Under the pieces are notes generated by a model. It had not been told where the DNA came from, did not search any database, and saw only the letters and a list, made by a program, of their open reading frames with translations. A DNA stretch of 64,000 bases from Petrosia ficiformis (taxonomy: Eukaryota; Porifera; Demospongiae; Haplosclerida; Petrosiidae), in the NCBI GenBank assembly GCA_947044365.1, contig OX345638.1, positions 4,910,201 through 4,974,200 of the forward strand. Reading direction: 5' to 3'. A program made the position numbers and the translations under genes. Below are positions 62,212 through 64,000 of this stretch, one piece after another (position 1 is the first letter of the stretch; the number at the start of each line of letters is the position of its first letter).

Positions 62212-63916
62212 ATTATATATATATATATGTTATGATGGTGTCATCATCCCTTTGATGTGGTCAGGTTTTTATATTGTATATAGACCTAAGAGGAGTTCTA
62301 TATTTTTTTAATATACACCTGTTTGACCGCTCTGTATACACTATGCATCAACATCATACAATATATTGTATAATTATAGTATAACAGTATTATACTGAGT
62401 ATAGCACCCTCTTTTTGTGTCCTCAGATGACATATAGCCCTCACAGGCTTTAGCTATATCACATCCTCAGACACAAAACTCAGGTCCTATGTTTTGTATA
62501 TAGGACCTATTAGTATACTATATAATATACATATACACAACCGCTTTCATACATTAGAACCTTCAAAAGAAACCAGGTTTAACATTTTATACGCACCAGC
62601 TATGTGACACAGAAAGCTGCGTGTAAATAAAATAGATACTTTGATAGCTGTACATACTCTCATCAACTGAAAACATTTAGTTACTATTGATTGGTTACTT
62701 GAGAATGACATACATAAAGACACTGGTAAAAATAAGATGCTTGTAATATGAACATTAATTGAGAAGGTCAAAATGTTTTCGTACTGTACCTGTGTATGTG
62801 TACATCAATCAGGTTTAGGAAGAGAAACAAAGACAATGATTCTTTGTGAATAGGAATGACCTTGTAAATGTGTACATTTTATTCAATTACTATAATATTA
62901 TTGACTATATATAATTATATAATTTACTGTTAGTATAATTGAAGTTTATGTCAAAAACTGCTTCAATAGATCTTCACAGAAGATACTGCAGATTTTTACA
63001 TAATGATTATTACTATACTTTCATTTGTCATCAATAACACGTTTGAAACTATCAGTGAAAAGAAATGAGATTTCAACTACACAAAGTACAAATCATAAAG
63101 CATTCGATCAAAGCTTTGATGAACCCGATGTGTATGCATGGTAGTCTTTGAGTTCCTCCATATGAGTGAAAATGAGAACATTAAGTGAGGAATGGGAAGT
63201 CTTTTGCAATTCCTTGTTTGCTGTAAAAACAAATACATGCAGTTGGGCACACGTTTTCCAAATCACACTTGAATAAAAAATGTTTTGAATTCCTTTCAAA
63301 TTATAATGTAACAGTGTTGACCTACAGATTAGCACAAAGAAATTTTTTAAATAAAAATGAAGAGGATCATTGTCCTTGAATGCACTCATACTTATACACT
63401 GACAAAATGAAACTCAATTACATGAAACAATAGCACTGTAGCTGTACAACAACTCATTACACTTATCTTTAACACTTTCTTTTGAGCATATAGTAGCAAA
63501 AATGTAGTCAACAATATTGATACGGCATAAGAGGTACAGCCATGTTATCGTCTTTTAGGACATTATCTGAAGCCAGTAAATGTAAATAGCAACCTGAACA
63601 CCACATTTCTGATGAGTTAAGCTGTGAACAAAATTTCCCATGGTAACAGATACAACAAACTAGTCCAAACCATCAAACCAGGCATTAATGTCTTCATTAT
63701 GATATGATTAAAATTATTGACATTCATAATGATTGATTGCCTGCATCTCCTTATATACCTTATAAGTTAACCAGGACACCAGGAGACCCTTCACAAATTG
63801 AGTACTATAGTGATAAACAATTGATTACATATATATAAGTAATATATGTTTGTAGTCTACAGATCATGACAACTAGGCTGCATTACCCATATATATTGGC
63901 ATTGAGAGATAGTGAG

Positions 63917-63947
<31 letters not shown>

Positions 63948-64000
63948 TAAGATGGTGAAATCATCCCTTTGATGTGGAGAGGTCTATATATTGTATATTG
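60775..64000 (+). repeat. Tandem duplication, two ~1.5-kb copies
   Basis: Copy 1 (~60775-62290) and copy 2 (~62565 to beyond the window) are roughly 90% identical, offset by ~1.73-1.79 kb. Shared landmarks: 'aggtcaaaatgttttcgtac' (61016 and 62765), 'caaagacaatgattctttgt' (~61105 and ~62828), 'ttatgtcaaaaactgcttca' (61221 and 62946). Both end in (AT)n tracts (62177-62228 and 63919-63948). Open frames in one copy are broken in the other, so the unit is noncoding or dead. Confidence 0.88.
62177..62228 (+). repeat. (TA)n microsatellite
   Basis: An interrupted TA dinucleotide run. Its counterpart at 63919-63948 has a different length, as expected for slippage. Confidence 0.95.

Overview
The window is AT-rich nuclear DNA from an animal, most likely a demosponge or another early-branching invertebrate. 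This rests on spliced genes with very short GT-AG introns (many 45-65 nt), animal extracellular modules (fibronectin III, Sushi/CCP) in a secreted protein, a KMT5A-type SET domain, and dense small DNA transposons. The species call is inference. I see no rRNA, tRNA or CRISPR array.

Layout. (1) 1-6.8 kb: no gene; a 0.4-kb direct duplication, a 143-bp hairpin satellite and a nested dispersed repeat. (2) 6.8-10.2 kb, minus strand: a broken copy (A) of a large secreted RTX-repeat gene. (3) 10.2-34.8 kb: a ~24.6-kb DNA transposon of the KDZ (Kyakuja/Dileera/Zisupton) type. Its ends are two tandem-repeat arrays in inverted orientation (about 7 units left, about 21 right). Between them are two convergent multi-exon genes: a minus-strand KDZ transposase with three recognisable acidic motifs, and a plus-strand gene that appears to encode one fused OTU protease - PHD finger - Ulp1 protease - KMT5A-like SET methyltransferase protein. 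The SET domain carries an in-frame TGA. (4) 35.1-40.5 kb: an older tandem copy of the 42.75-48.8 kb segment, riddled with hAT and other insertions; it holds a decayed orphan exon and truncated RTX-gene copy B. (5) 40.5-46.7 kb: microsatellite, a hAT MITE with perfect 8-bp target duplications, the better copy of the orphan exon, and a cluster of TTAA-flanked MITEs. (6) 46.7-54.9 kb, minus strand: the intact RTX gene, a 7.7-kb exon plus a 3' exon joined by a 58-nt intron, encoding about 2,734 residues. (7) 55-64 kb: a fragment resembling Crypton-derived KIAA1958/QRICH1-type genes, MITEs, and a 1.75-kb tandem duplication running off the end.

Two systems deserve attention. The first is the transposon: its accessory protein combines predicted deubiquitinating, deSUMOylating, chromatin-reading and H4K20-type methyltransferase modules, suggesting that the element manipulates host chromatin marks or silencing. 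The second is the secreted RTX/FN3/CCP protein, with a hydrophobic core resembling the membrane-inserting part of large bacterial toxins, a furin-type site before the RTX region, and a local family of one intact and two broken copies.
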